Origin: Halanaerobium salsuginis
GTDB lineage: Bacteria; Bacillota; Halanaerobiia; Halanaerobiales; Halanaerobiaceae
Direction: 5' to 3'
Assembly: GCF_900114545.1 (NCBI RefSeq)
Contig: NZ_FOTI01000003.1
Span: 1-64,000 of the forward strand
DNA: 64,000 bases
Made by a program: the position numbers and the translations under genes. A model generated the notes under the pieces. It ran no database searches and was not told the origin of the DNA. It saw only the letters and a program-made list of their open reading frames with translations. This document shows positions 24,187 through 33,727 of this stretch, piece after piece (positions within the stretch are counted from its first letter, which is position 1; each line of letters starts with the position of its first letter).

Positions 24187-24198
24187 TTATCATGATAA
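24187..24198. promoter_or_regulatory. Candidate GntR operator, copy 1
   Basis: TTATCATGATAA is a perfect 12-bp palindrome just downstream of the -10. The surrounding 20 nt (24186-24205) match 24963-24982 at 17 of 20 positions. TTRT-N4-AYAA dyads of this kind are in line with sites of GntR/HutC regulators, so autoregulation is likely. Confidence 0.55.
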
Positions 24199-24218
24199 CA
24201 TAATAAGAGGTGAATTAA

Positions 24219-24944
24219 TTGGATATTATTAGTTCTGATAGACGGTTGCCGCTATATTATCAACTGTATGATATTATTAGTAAAAAAATAAAAGAAGGAA
24301 TCTATCAAGAAGATGATAAGCTTCCCTCTGAAAGAGAATTTTGTGAAGAATATGATATTAGCAGGGCTACTGTAAGAAGAACTATGGTTGAACTGGAAAA
24401 AAATAATTTGATTTATAAAAAGCAGGGTAAAGGAGTTTTTGTTTCTCCAGAAGCTTTTGAACAAGACTTACTTAATTTTTATAGTTTTACTGATGAAATG
24501 AAAAAGATTAATAAAAAGCCTACTTCAAAAATTATTGATTTTAAACTAGTTGCAGCAGCTGAAAAAATCATAGCTAAATTAAATTTGCAAGAAGATGATA
24601 AGGTATACCAGATCAAAAGACTTAGATTAGCCGATAATGAGCCAATGATGCTGGAAACTACTTTTTTACCGGCATATAGATTTGAGAACTTGACAGAAAA
24701 AGAACTAAGTGATTCAGCCATGTATGATATATTTAGGAAGAAATTTGATGTTGTCTTTGCTAAAGCAGAAGAAACATTTCAGGCAACTAGTATTAATAGT
24801 GAAGAAGCTATGCTGCTTGATGTAAAAGAAAATTCTCCAGCTATTTTATTAGAAAGATTGACTTATGAGACTAATTCTATAATTGAATATACAGTTAGTA
24901 TTGCCCGGGGCGATAAATTTAAATTCCATGTTGTGCTGGAATAA
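24219..24944 (+). CDS. GntR-family (HutC/UTRA) transcriptional regulator
   Basis: The protein is 241 residues. The N-terminal winged helix-turn-helix (about 8-75) contains LPLYYQLYDIISKKI, KLPSEREFCEEYDISRATVRR and KKQGKGVFV. The C-terminal UTRA ligand domain (about 95-238) ends in LERLTYETNSIIEYTVSIARGDKFKF. Relatives such as NagR and AgaR-like GntR proteins sense phosphorylated amino sugars. Given the next genes, the effector is probably GalNAc-6-P, GlcNAc-6-P or galactosamine-6-P. The start is TTG, 6 nt after AGAGGTG. Dyads before this gene and before agaS suggest that it controls both. Confidence 0.88.
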   Translation: MDIISSDRRLPLYYQLYDIISKKIKEGIYQEDDKLPSEREFCEEYDISRATVRRTMVELEKNNLIYKKQGKGVFVSPEAFEQDLLNFYSFTDEMKKINKKPTSKIIDFKLVAAAEKIIAKLNLQEDDKVYQIKRLRLADNEPMMLETTFLPAYRFENLTEKELSDSAMYDIFRKKFDVVFAKAEETFQATSINSEEAMLLDVKENSPAILLERLTYETNSIIEYTVSIARGDKFKFHVVLE

Positions 24945-24963
24945 AAATTGAATTTTAAACAAC

Positions 24964-24975
24964 TTGTAATGACAA
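24964..24975. promoter_or_regulatory. Candidate GntR operator, copy 2
   Basis: TTGTAATGACAA is a dyad (TTGT-N4-ACAA) within the 20-nt block shared with the region before the GntR gene. A TATAAT at 24981-24986 lies just downstream, so a bound repressor would block polymerase. No clear -35 was found. Confidence 0.5.
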
Positions 24976-25001
24976 CATAATATAATAATGAGGTGTTATA
25001 A

Positions 25002-26168
25002 TTGACAAAATTACTAAATTTAAATGAAGAAAAATGGAAAGAAAAACAGGGCCTATATACAGCGAAAGAAATATACCAACAGCCTGAAATGTGGAATTTA
25101 ACTTTACAAAAAATTTTAAATGCACAACAGGAATTAAAGAGCTTTTTAGAAGAAGTTCTAGCAAATAAAAATATTCGTATTATTTTAACTGGAGCCGGGA
25201 CATCTGGGTTTATTGGTGATACACTTATTAATTATATTAAAGAAAAATATAGTGATTTAGATGTAGTTTCTGTTCATACAACAAATATTGTTAGTCATCC
25301 GGCTACATATTTAGATAAAGATATTCCTACTTTATTAGTTTCCTTTGCCAGATCTGGCAATAGTCCTGAAAGTGTAGCTACTGTAAATTTAGCAAAACAA
25401 ATTGTTAATAATCTTTATCAGTTAGTTATAACTTGTAATCAAGCTGGTAAACTTGCAAAGTCTATAGAAGGGAGGAAAAACAAAGTAATTTTATTGCCTG
25501 AAGCTACTAATGATAAGGGGTTTGCAATGACTAGTAGTTTTACTTCAATGTTATTAGCAGCCTTATTATTTTTTAACTTAAACAAATTAGCTGAGCTTGA
25601 ACCTTTAATTAAATCCGAAGTAGCTGCTGCTAAAAAAGTTATAAATGATTTTCCACAATTTGATGAGCTATTAATTAAGAAATATAAAAAAATAATTTAT
25701 CTTGGATCTTCTTATTTTTATGGTCTAAGCAAAGAAGCTAGCTTAAAATTGCTAGAATTAAGTGCAGGTAAGACTGTTACTAAGTATGATACTCCTCTGG
25801 GATTTCGGCATGGTCCTAAGTCCATAATTGATTCAGAGACATTGGTTGTATTTTTCTTATCACGTTCAGAATATGCAAGGCTTTATGAATATGATCTTTT
25901 AAGAGAATTAAAAGAAGATCAGGTGAAAACTTTTGTTATCTCAGATTTAATAGATGACCAAATTATAGAACTTAGTGATTATAATTATAAAATTGAAAGT
26001 AATCAAAAATTAGATGAAGTATTTAACTCATTGATTTATATTATTTTTGCTCAAATAATTTCTTTGTATAATTCAATTAATAACAAGATAAACCCAGATA
26101 ATCCTAGTCCGGATGGAAGTGTTAATCGAGTAGTTAAAGGAGTAAAAATTTATCCCTATCACAATTAA
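25002..26168 (+). CDS. agaS: AgaS-like SIS-domain sugar-phosphate deaminase/isomerase
   Basis: The protein is 388 residues with two SIS domains: the first with LTGAGTSGFIGDTL and LLVSFARSGNSPESVAT (about 60-125), the second with YLGSSYFYGLSKEASLKLLELSAG (about 230-253). This arrangement and the context match AgaS, which turns galactosamine-6-phosphate into tagatose-6-phosphate and ammonia. A GlmS-like or FrlB-like role is less likely because no glutaminase domain is present. The start is TTG after GAGGTG. It is the first gene of the PTS operon. Confidence 0.82.
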   Translation: MTKLLNLNEEKWKEKQGLYTAKEIYQQPEMWNLTLQKILNAQQELKSFLEEVLANKNIRIILTGAGTSGFIGDTLINYIKEKYSDLDVVSVHTTNIVSHPATYLDKDIPTLLVSFARSGNSPESVATVNLAKQIVNNLYQLVITCNQAGKLAKSIEGRKNKVILLPEATNDKGFAMTSSFTSMLLAALLFFNLNKLAELEPLIKSEVAAAKKVINDFPQFDELLIKKYKKIIYLGSSYFYGLSKEASLKLLELSAGKTVTKYDTPLGFRHGPKSIIDSETLVVFFLSRSEYARLYEYDLLRELKEDQVKTFVISDLIDDQIIELSDYNYKIESNQKLDEVFNSLIYIIFAQIISLYNSINNKINPDNPSPDGSVNRVVKGVKIYPYHN

Positions 26169-26186
26169 AATTTAGGAGGCTTAAAA

Positions 26187-26660
26187 ATGCCCAATATTTT
26201 ATTGACAAGAATTGATAATCGTCTTATTCATGGTCAGGTTGGAGTTACCTGGTCTAGTCATTTAGGTGCAAATTTAGTTTTAGTAGCTAATGATAAAGTA
26301 GCGGAGGATAGTATTAGACAAAATTTAATGGATATGGTTATGCCAGAAACAGTAGAAACAAGATACTTTACTTTAGAAAAAACTATTAATATTATTGATA
26401 AAGCATCTGCCAGACAAAAGATTTTTATAGTAGTTGAAACACCACAAGATTTATTAGTATTAATTAAAGGTGGTGTTCCAATAAAAAAAGTAAATATTGG
26501 AAATATGCATTATGCTGAAGGTAAAAAACAAATATCTTCGACAGTTTCTGTTTCTAAAGAAGATATCGAAACTTTTAAAGAGCTTGATAATTTAGGAGTT
26601 GAGCTTGATTTACGAAGAGTTCCAGATGAAAAGGGGGAAAATATAATCGACTTGCTTTAA
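26187..26660 (+). CDS. PTS mannose-family IIB component
   Basis: IIB passes phosphate from IIA to the incoming sugar. The product is 157 residues, with the phosphorylated histidine at residue 15 in TRIDNRLIHGQVGVTW, the signature of the mannose/fructose/sorbose/GalNAc family. The operon context suggests the AgaB/AgaV type. It follows agaS by 18 nt with its own AGGAGG site. Confidence 0.92.
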   Translation: MPNILLTRIDNRLIHGQVGVTWSSHLGANLVLVANDKVAEDSIRQNLMDMVMPETVETRYFTLEKTINIIDKASARQKIFIVVETPQDLLVLIKGGVPIKKVNIGNMHYAEGKKQISSTVSVSKEDIETFKELDNLGVELDLRRVPDEKGENIIDLL

Positions 26661-26698
26661 AGGTAATTAGTATAATCTTAAAATGAGGGGGAATATTA

Positions 26699-27472
26699 AT
26701 GTTAACAGAAGCACTATTAATTGCTTTACTTGCTGGTATCGCAGGAATTGATATGTATAATGGTTTAACTCATATCCATCGGCCTATCGTTACAGGAGTT
26801 ATTGTAGGACTTATTTTGGGAGATCTTAGAACTGGCTTAATAACTGGAGGTATGTTGGAATTAGTCTGGATGGGAATGGTTCCGTTAGCTGGGGCACAAC
26901 CACCTAATGTAGTGATTGGGGGTATTATTGGAGTCTCTTTTGCTATCCTAACTGGTCAAGATCCCAAAGTAGCAATTGGAATTGCAGTTCCTTTTGCTGT
27001 AGCTGCTCAGGCAGGTATCACATTGCTTTTTACAGTTTTTTCTCCAGTTATGCACAAAGCAGATAAATATGCTGAAGAAGCAAACCTAAAAGGTATTGAT
27101 ATGATTAATTATTTAGGTATAACAATTTTATTTGTATCTTATTTTATTGTAGCATTTTTACCAATCTATTTTGGAGCAGACGCAGCCCGGGCTGCTGTTG
27201 AAATGTTACCTCAAAAGTTTATTGCAGGTCTTTCTGTTGCTGGAGGAATGATGCCAGCCGTTGGTTTTGCTTTACTATTAAAAATAATGTTTAAGAAAGA
27301 ATATATAGGATTTTTAATAATTGGATTTGTTTTAGTAGCTTATTTAGAATTACCAATTTTAGCAGTGGCTTTAATTGGTACATCGATAGCTTTATATGAT
27401 TTCTTTAAAAATCAGTCTAATGATTCAACTCCAGATAATAATAATGAGGAGGTAGTAGCCGATGGAATCTAA
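26699..27472 (+). CDS. PTS mannose-family IIC component
   Basis: This membrane component forms the sugar pathway with IID, and is 257 residues with seven or eight hydrophobic segments. Signature segments are GLILGDLRTGLITGGMLELVWMG and AGAQPPNVVIGGIIG, given here in pieces as typical of the EII-Sor family. Its stop overlaps the IID start by 11 nt, so the two are translationally coupled. Confidence 0.9.
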   Translation: MLTEALLIALLAGIAGIDMYNGLTHIHRPIVTGVIVGLILGDLRTGLITGGMLELVWMGMVPLAGAQPPNVVIGGIIGVSFAILTGQDPKVAIGIAVPFAVAAQAGITLLFTVFSPVMHKADKYAEEANLKGIDMINYLGITILFVSYFIVAFLPIYFGADAARAAVEMLPQKFIAGLSVAGGMMPAVGFALLLKIMFKKEYIGFLIIGFVLVAYLELPILAVALIGTSIALYDFFKNQSNDSTPDNNNEEVVADGI

Positions 27473-28286
27473 AAACGAAAATGTGTACACTGATCAAAGT
27501 ACAGATGTGAGTTTGACTAAGAAAGATCTCAATAAAATGGCATGGCGCTCTTTGCTTTTACAAGCATCTTTTAATTATGAAAGAATGCAGGCAGCTGGTT
27601 GGCTTTATAGTATGGCTCCCGCTTTAAAAAAGATACATAAGAAAAAAGAAGATCTTAGTAAATCAATGAAAATGCATCTTGAATTTTTTAATACTCATCC
27701 TTTTTTAGTTACTTTTGTTATGGGAATCATTTCTGCTATGGAAGAAAATAAAAATGATCTTCAAACTATTAGGGGAATTAAAGTTGCCACAATGGGTCCA
27801 TTGGGTGGAATTGGTGATGCTTTATTTTGGCTCACTTTACTTCCGATTAGTGCAGGAATAGGAGCTTCTTTAGCAGTTGAGGGCAGCATTGCAGGTCCGA
27901 TAATTTTTCTTCTTCTATTTAACATTGTTCATTTTTCTTTAAGGTTTGGCTTAATGCATTATGGTTATCAAACAGGAGTTAGATCTATTTCTAAATTAAA
28001 AGAGAATACTAAAAAAGTATCAAGAGCTGCAAATATAGTTGGACTTTCTGTTATTGGAGGATTAGTTGCTTCCTATATTAGCTTAAAAACTACTCTAGTT
28101 ATCAATGCTGGTAAAGCAAGTGTAGCTTTACAGGGAGATGTTTTAGATAAAATTATGCCTAAATTACTGCCTGCACTTTATGCTTTATTAATGTACTGGT
28201 TGTTAAAAAGAGGTTGGTCTCCAATAAAATTAATTGCTTTGACAGTAGTTTTTGGAGTTGTAGGAAAATATTTAACAATACTATAA
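27462..28286 (+). CDS. PTS mannose-family IID component
   Basis: This is the partner membrane subunit of IIC, 274 residues. Characteristic segments are LLLQASFNYERMQAAGW near residue 32, EFFNTHPFLVTFVMGI, and MGPLGGIGDALFW near residue 110, with C-terminal membrane helices. It overlaps the IIC gene by 11 nt. A 30-bp palindrome (28295-28324) separates it from the IIA gene. Confidence 0.92.
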   Translation: MESKNENVYTDQSTDVSLTKKDLNKMAWRSLLLQASFNYERMQAAGWLYSMAPALKKIHKKKEDLSKSMKMHLEFFNTHPFLVTFVMGIISAMEENKNDLQTIRGIKVATMGPLGGIGDALFWLTLLPISAGIGASLAVEGSIAGPIIFLLLFNIVHFSLRFGLMHYGYQTGVRSISKLKENTKKVSRAANIVGLSVIGGLVASYISLKTTLVINAGKASVALQGDVLDKIMPKLLPALYALLMYWLLKRGWSPIKLIALTVVFGVVGKYLTIL

Positions 28287-28294
28287 TTAATTTT

Positions 28295-28324
28295 TTAATA
28301 GAAGGGGATATCCCCTTCTATTAA
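28295..28324 (+). promoter_or_regulatory. 30-bp perfect palindrome between IID and IIA genes
   Basis: The sequence is centred on GGGGATATCCCC and self-complementary over 30 bp, flanked by TTAA on both sides. As RNA it forms a long hairpin. No T-run follows and downstream genes belong to the same pathway, so it may mark an mRNA processing or stability point or partial attenuation. Confidence 0.6.
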
Positions 28325-28342
28325 CTCAGGAGAGTGATTAAA

Positions 28343-28774
28343 ATGACTGGTATAATTATTTCCGGACATGGGCATTTTGCTGCTGGAATTAATTCTGTAA
28401 TAGAATTAGTTGTTGGCAAACAAGATAAAATTGGTGTTGTAAACTTTTTAGAAAGTGATTCTACTGACTTGCTTTATAAAAAATTAACCAGCCAAGTTAA
28501 AGAATTAGATTGTGATAGCTATTTGATTTTTACTGATTTACCAGGCGGATCTCCATTTAAAGAATCAGTAAAATTATCACTTGAAATAGAAAACTGTGAA
28601 GTTATTACAGGTACAAATGTACCTATGATTCTTGAGATTATATTTAAATTAGAAGATCTTTCCTTAACTGATTTAAAAAATCAGGCCCTAAAAATTGGCA
28701 AAAAACAAATACTTGCTTTTGAAGTTAAAGAAAACACCAATAAAGCTGAAAATAAAATTAAAGATGGTATTTAA
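28343..28774 (+). CDS. PTS mannose-family IIA component
   Basis: IIA accepts phosphate from HPr. The product is 143 residues and the phosphorylated histidine is probably His9 in GIIISGHGHFAAGI, aligned with the ManX-type GTHG motif. FTDLPGGSPFKES is a further family signature. A GTG at 28334 lies inside the AGGAGAG ribosome site, so the ATG at 28343 is preferred. Confidence 0.9.
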   Translation: MTGIIISGHGHFAAGINSVIELVVGKQDKIGVVNFLESDSTDLLYKKLTSQVKELDCDSYLIFTDLPGGSPFKESVKLSLEIENCEVITGTNVPMILEIIFKLEDLSLTDLKNQALKIGKKQILAFEVKENTNKAENKIKDGI

Positions 28775-28800
28775 ATTAGACTCAGAAATAAGGTGAAAAT

Positions 28801-29964
28801 GTGAAATATTATCTAAAGAGTGAACAGATATTTTTAGAAAATAGAATTTTAAAAAATGCATATTTATTAATAGAAGATGAAATTATAAAAGATATTTTTA
28901 GTTGTTCTGAAAATAAATCTCTAAATAAAAATTTAAAGATAATTGATCTAGGGAGTAAAATAATTGCTCCAGGCTTGATTGATCTTCATATCCATGGTGC
29001 AGTTGGCAAGGACGTCATGGATGCTGATTATGAATCTCTTAACTCTATTTCCCAATTCCTTGCTAAAAATGGAGTTACTTCATTTTTAGCAACTACTTTA
29101 ACTTCTCCACTTTCTAAAATAAAATCAGCTTTACAGAATGTCAAATTGGGAATTGAAAAAGGAGTTGATGGAGCAAAAATTCTTGGTATTTATTTAGAGG
29201 GGCCATATTTGACGCCTGAACATAATGGTGCTCACCCGGTTGAATTTATGCGAGAAATAAATTTGCAAGAGATTGATGAACTAATTGATTTATCAGGTAA
29301 TAACATTATGGTAGTTGCATTAGCGCCAGAAAAAGATCTTGCTTCTCAAATAACTGAATATCTTACTGAAAAAGGAATAAAGGTTACTATTGCACATACT
29401 AATGCTTCTTATGAAGAAACTAAAAAAACAATTAATTGTGGAGCAAATATTGCTACTCATACCTTTAATGGTATGACTGGTTTACATCATAGGGCTCCAG
29501 GAGCAGTAGGCGCTATTTTATCTTCAGCAGAAGTTTATTCAGAACTAATTGCTGATAAGATTCATGTGCATCCAGCTGTAATTAAGATATTATATAAAGT
29601 AAAAAATAATAAATTGATGCTGATAAGTGATTGTATTAGAGCTGGCGGTCTGGCTGATGGAAACTATAAATTAGGAGAACTTGACATAAAAGTACATGAT
29701 TCTATAGCAAGGACTGAAACTGGTTCTCTTGCTGGGAGCACTCTAAAGATTAGAGAAGCAATCTTAAATATTAAAGATTCAGCTGAACTATCTTTATTCG
29801 ATAGTCTTAAACTGGCTACTTTGACTCCTGCAGCAGCAATTGGATTAGCTGAAGAAATAGGCAGTATAGAGATAGGTAAAAAAGCTGATTTAATTGCAAT
29901 AGATAAAAAAATGAATGTTTATTTAACTATTATAAATGGGAAAATAATTTATAATAATTTATAA
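28801..29964 (+). CDS. nagA: N-acetylhexosamine-6-phosphate deacetylase
   Basis: The enzyme removes acetate from GlcNAc-6-P or GalNAc-6-P. The product is 387 residues of the amidohydrolase fold: metal motif GLIDLHIHGAVGKD, LEGPYLTPEHNGAH, ATHTFNGMTGLHHRAPG, and the catalytic aspartate in MLISDCIRAGG. The start is GTG. In this operon it most likely acts as AgaA on GalNAc-6-P to feed AgaS, but substrate preference cannot be read from the sequence. Confidence 0.92.
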   Translation: MKYYLKSEQIFLENRILKNAYLLIEDEIIKDIFSCSENKSLNKNLKIIDLGSKIIAPGLIDLHIHGAVGKDVMDADYESLNSISQFLAKNGVTSFLATTLTSPLSKIKSALQNVKLGIEKGVDGAKILGIYLEGPYLTPEHNGAHPVEFMREINLQEIDELIDLSGNNIMVVALAPEKDLASQITEYLTEKGIKVTIAHTNASYEETKKTINCGANIATHTFNGMTGLHHRAPGAVGAILSSAEVYSELIADKIHVHPAVIKILYKVKNNKLMLISDCIRAGGLADGNYKLGELDIKVHDSIARTETGSLAGSTLKIREAILNIKDSAELSLFDSLKLATLTPAAAIGLAEEIGSIEIGKKADLIAIDKKMNVYLTIINGKIIYNNL

Positions 29965-30007
29965 ACTGACTTGTGTTAAAAAATTATTCTTAATGAGGAG
30001 AATTTAA

Positions 30008-30874
<867 letters not shown>

Positions 30875-30879
30875 GATGG

Positions 30880-31551
30880 ATGAGATTTATGTTAAAAGCT
30901 GTAATTTTTGATATGGATGGAGTAATATTGAATTCTGAGCCAATTTATCATGAAGTCAATTTAAAAATGTTTAAAGACTATGGCCTTGATGTAGAAGAAG
31001 TTAAACCAGTTCAATATCAAGGAGTTAATTTACTTGATATGTGGAGAGATATAACCAATAATTATAAGCTAAATAAACCTATTGAACCTGATGAAATTGC
31101 TCAAGACAATCTTAATCATTTTTTATTAGCTTTGAAAAATAAAAAGAACCTTAAATTAATGAATGGAATAGAAGAATGGTTTCAATTTTTTAAAGATAAA
31201 AAAATAAAAATGATTATTGCTTCCTCTTCATATCCTGAAATTATTGATTATATTTACCATAAGTTAAAGTTATATTATTATATTGAGCAGTATGTTGACA
31301 TTAATAAAATAGAAAATGGGAAACCAGACCCAGATATTTTTTTAACAGCTGCCAAAACACTCAATGTTTCTCCTGAGGAATGTCTGGTAATCGAAGACTC
31401 AACTCATGGTATTACAGCAGCTCATCGAGCAGATATTAAATCTGTTGCTTATAAACAGTCCGGACAAAAAAAGCAGGACTTTAGTCAGGCTGACTTAATA
31501 ATTGACAAATTTAATTATCAAAACTTAAAAAGAGTATTAAAATTATTTTAA
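30880..31551 (+). CDS. HAD-family hydrolase, beta-phosphoglucomutase-like
   Basis: The product is 223 residues. Motif I is VIFDMDGVILNSEP, motif III is near ENGKPDPDIFL and motif IV is CLVIEDSTHGITAA, as in HAD subfamily IA phosphatases and phosphomutases. The substrate is not clear; sugar-phosphate housekeeping for this operon is plausible. The start could be ATG 30880 or ATG 30889 (which gives MLKAVIFDMDG). It is the last gene before the terminator at 31581. Confidence 0.85.
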   Translation: MRFMLKAVIFDMDGVILNSEPIYHEVNLKMFKDYGLDVEEVKPVQYQGVNLLDMWRDITNNYKLNKPIEPDEIAQDNLNHFLLALKNKKNLKLMNGIEEWFQFFKDKKIKMIIASSSYPEIIDYIYHKLKLYYYIEQYVDINKIENGKPDPDIFLTAAKTLNVSPEECLVIEDSTHGITAAHRADIKSVAYKQSGQKKQDFSQADLIIDKFNYQNLKRVLKLF

Positions 31552-31580
31552 AATATATTGCTTTATATGTGTATACTTTT

Positions 31581-31616
31581 AAGACCATTCCAATTTTAAT
31601 TGGAATGGTCTTTTAT
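31581..31616 (+). terminator. Terminator of the amino-sugar PTS operon
   Basis: A 15-bp perfect stem (31581-31595 with 31598-31612) containing GACCATTCC / GGAATGGTC is followed by a T-rich tract. The innermost pairs must open to form the loop. Confidence 0.9.
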
Positions 31617-31666
31617 TTTAATATTTATTAATAGTTCTTAATTTAATTACAAAATTTGCTGTTTTG

Positions 31667-31694
31667 TTGAATAAAAAATTAAAAATGATAAAAT
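31667..31694 (+). promoter_or_regulatory. Promoter of the yueI-like gene
   Basis: TTGAAT (31667-31672) and TAAAAT (31689-31694) are 16 nt apart, with an upstream TGA giving an extended -10. Confidence 0.6.
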
Positions 31695-31716
31695 AGAACA
31701 AGGAGGTACTAAAGAA

Positions 31717-32283
31717 ATGTATAATCAAAATAAACAGGAGAGCAAATTGGAAAAGACAGCCCGGGCGGGTGCTTTTGGTCCAGTTGAAATAAATAAAGGA
31801 GAAAAAAATCGCTTTTTAGGAGAATTTAAAGAAAGAATTATTGGTTATTTAGAGGAAAAGCAGGTAAATGAAACTGCTATTTACCCTGAAATTAAAGAGT
31901 TATTAAAAGAGAATGAAGCAGAAAAGTTGATCATTAGAGGAGATATAGCTAGAGATAAAATAGAACAATATCTTGACTGGGCTCGAGAAATGGGAGTCAA
32001 ATTCAATCGTAAAAACTCACCAGAATTTAAAGGGAAAGTGGCCTTAGCTATTGCCGGTAGTGATGCGGTTACAAAACAAATTGGTAAAGTTCCCAATAGA
32101 GAAGAAAAGTTGCAAAAAAAGGGCTTATCTGATAATATTATAAGGAATGCAGGTTCTTTGTTATGTAAGGAATGTTGGCAAGAATTAATTGAAAAAGCCC
32201 CGGAAGAAAAAATTAATTACCAAAAAGCCGGGATATTTGATAAACTAACAGGTAACGATTGTGTGGGCTGCCAGGAAAAGTAG
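31717..32283 (+). CDS. DUF1694 (YueI-like) protein
   Basis: The protein is 188 residues and soluble. The segment NRFLGEFKERIIGYLEEKQV followed by a Rossmann-like core with GKVALAIAGSDAV matches the YueI/DUF1694 family, whose function is unknown. The C-terminus carries CKECW and CVGCQ, cysteine pairs that may bind a metal; I do not know whether the family normally has them. The start is ATG after CAAGGAGG. It is followed by murA, 70 nt downstream. Confidence 0.65.
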   Translation: MYNQNKQESKLEKTARAGAFGPVEINKGEKNRFLGEFKERIIGYLEEKQVNETAIYPEIKELLKENEAEKLIIRGDIARDKIEQYLDWAREMGVKFNRKNSPEFKGKVALAIAGSDAVTKQIGKVPNREEKLQKKGLSDNIIRNAGSLLCKECWQELIEKAPEEKINYQKAGIFDKLTGNDCVGCQEK

Positions 32284-32353
32284 TGATACTCTAATTTTAA
32301 TTAATGCTTTTATGCGGCCTTTAAAGGCAAAATTTGGAAAGGAGCTTTTAGAG

Positions 32354-33601
32354 GTGGGAAAATATATTATTGAGGGACTTAGACCACTTAAAGGAGAGAT
32401 TAAAGTCGGTGGAGCAAAAAATGCAGCACTGCCAATTATAGCTGCCGCTCTGCTGGCAGATTCACCAGGAGTTTTAGAAGATATACCACAATTAAGAGAT
32501 GTTAATAATTTATGTAAAATAATTGAAGAAATGGGAGCTAAAGTTAAAATTTCTAATCATCGGATTGAAATTGATCCCAGAACTGTTTTTAAGAGTGAAG
32601 CAGACCATGAACTGGCTAGAAAATTAAGAGCTTCTTATTATATACTGGGGGTTATGTTAGCAAAAGAAGGTCATGCAAGAACCACTTTGCCGGGAGGATG
32701 TAATATTGGTAATCGACCGATAGATCTTCATTTGAAAGGCTTTAGAGCTTTAGGAGCGGAAGTTAACCTTGATCATGGTGTAGTAGAAGTTAAAGCAGAC
32801 CGACTTAAAGGAGCAGAAATTTATCTTGATTATCCCAGTGTTGGAGCAACTATTAATATTATGATAGCTGCCAGTCGGGCAGAAGGTAAAACTGTAATAG
32901 AAAATGCAGCTCGTGAACCTGAAATAGTTGATCTGGCTAATTTTTTAACAGTAATGGGAGCAAAGATAAAAGGTGTTGGAACAGATGTAATAAAAATTGA
33001 AGGTGTTTCTGAGATGCATGGAGTTGAGCATCGCATAATCCCTGATCGGATTGAAGCAGGAACATATATGATTGCAGCAGCAATCAGTAAAGGTGATGTT
33101 TTTATTCGGAATGTTTTAACTGAGCATGTAAAACCTCTGATTGCTAAAATGCATGAGATGGGAATTGTGGTAGAAGAAAATATTGAAGGTGTTAGGGTAA
33201 CTGGTCAGAATGATTTTAAAGCAGTTGATGTTAAAACTTTACCTTATCCTGGCTTTCCAACTGATATGCAGTCGCAAATGATGGCTCTTTTAACTCAGAC
33301 AGATGAAACTAGTTTAATTATTGAAACAGTCTGGGAAAATCGCTTTATGCATGTTGATGAATTAAAACGCATGGGAGCAGATATAAAGATTGATGGTCAT
33401 AGTGCGCTAATTAAACCGGGCCATCTAACCGGAGCAGAAGTAAGAGCAACAGATCTCAGGGCAGGGGCTGCGCTTATTCTGGCTGGTCTGGCTGCTGAAG
33501 GCAAAACAGAAGTTCGTGATATTTATCATGTAGAGCGTGGTTATGAAGACATTGAAAAAAAGCTTCAACTTGTGGGAGCAAAAATAAATAAAATATCTTA
33601 A
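32354..33601 (+). CDS. murA: UDP-N-acetylglucosamine 1-carboxyvinyltransferase
   Basis: MurA adds enolpyruvate to UDP-GlcNAc, the first committed step of peptidoglycan synthesis. The product is 415 residues, starting with KYIIEGLRPLKGEIKVGGAKNAAL. The catalytic, fosfomycin-reactive cysteine is in TLPGGCNIGNRPIDLH, so the target is of the sensitive type. The frame is open back to 32261, but the GTG at 32354 follows AAAGGAGC at 8 nt and fits the family start. Gene order (murA before mbl) matches Bacillus. Confidence 0.96.
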   Translation: MGKYIIEGLRPLKGEIKVGGAKNAALPIIAAALLADSPGVLEDIPQLRDVNNLCKIIEEMGAKVKISNHRIEIDPRTVFKSEADHELARKLRASYYILGVMLAKEGHARTTLPGGCNIGNRPIDLHLKGFRALGAEVNLDHGVVEVKADRLKGAEIYLDYPSVGATINIMIAASRAEGKTVIENAAREPEIVDLANFLTVMGAKIKGVGTDVIKIEGVSEMHGVEHRIIPDRIEAGTYMIAAAISKGDVFIRNVLTEHVKPLIAKMHEMGIVVEENIEGVRVTGQNDFKAVDVKTLPYPGFPTDMQSQMMALLTQTDETSLIIETVWENRFMHVDELKRMGADIKIDGHSALIKPGHLTGAEVRATDLRAGAALILAGLAAEGKTEVRDIYHVERGYEDIEKKLQLVGAKINKIS

Positions 33602-33619
33602 AAAAGGAATTATAACCTG

Positions 33620-33644
33620 CCGCTGATATTTTCAGCGGTTTTTT
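33620..33644 (+). terminator. Rho-independent terminator after murA
   Basis: CCGCTGA (33620-33626) pairs with TCAGCGG (33632-33638), followed by TTTTTT. Confidence 0.9.
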
Positions 33645-33727
33645 GTTTAATTTTGCTAAAATATAACTTTTATTTTTACAATGAACATTAAAATTTTACG
33701 GCAAAAAATAGTTAAGGTGGTGCGAAA

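Noticed and set aside
32261-32353. 31-residue N-terminal extension of murA overlapping the yueI-like gene
   Set aside because: It has no family similarity, and AAAGGAGC before GTG 32354 marks the true start.
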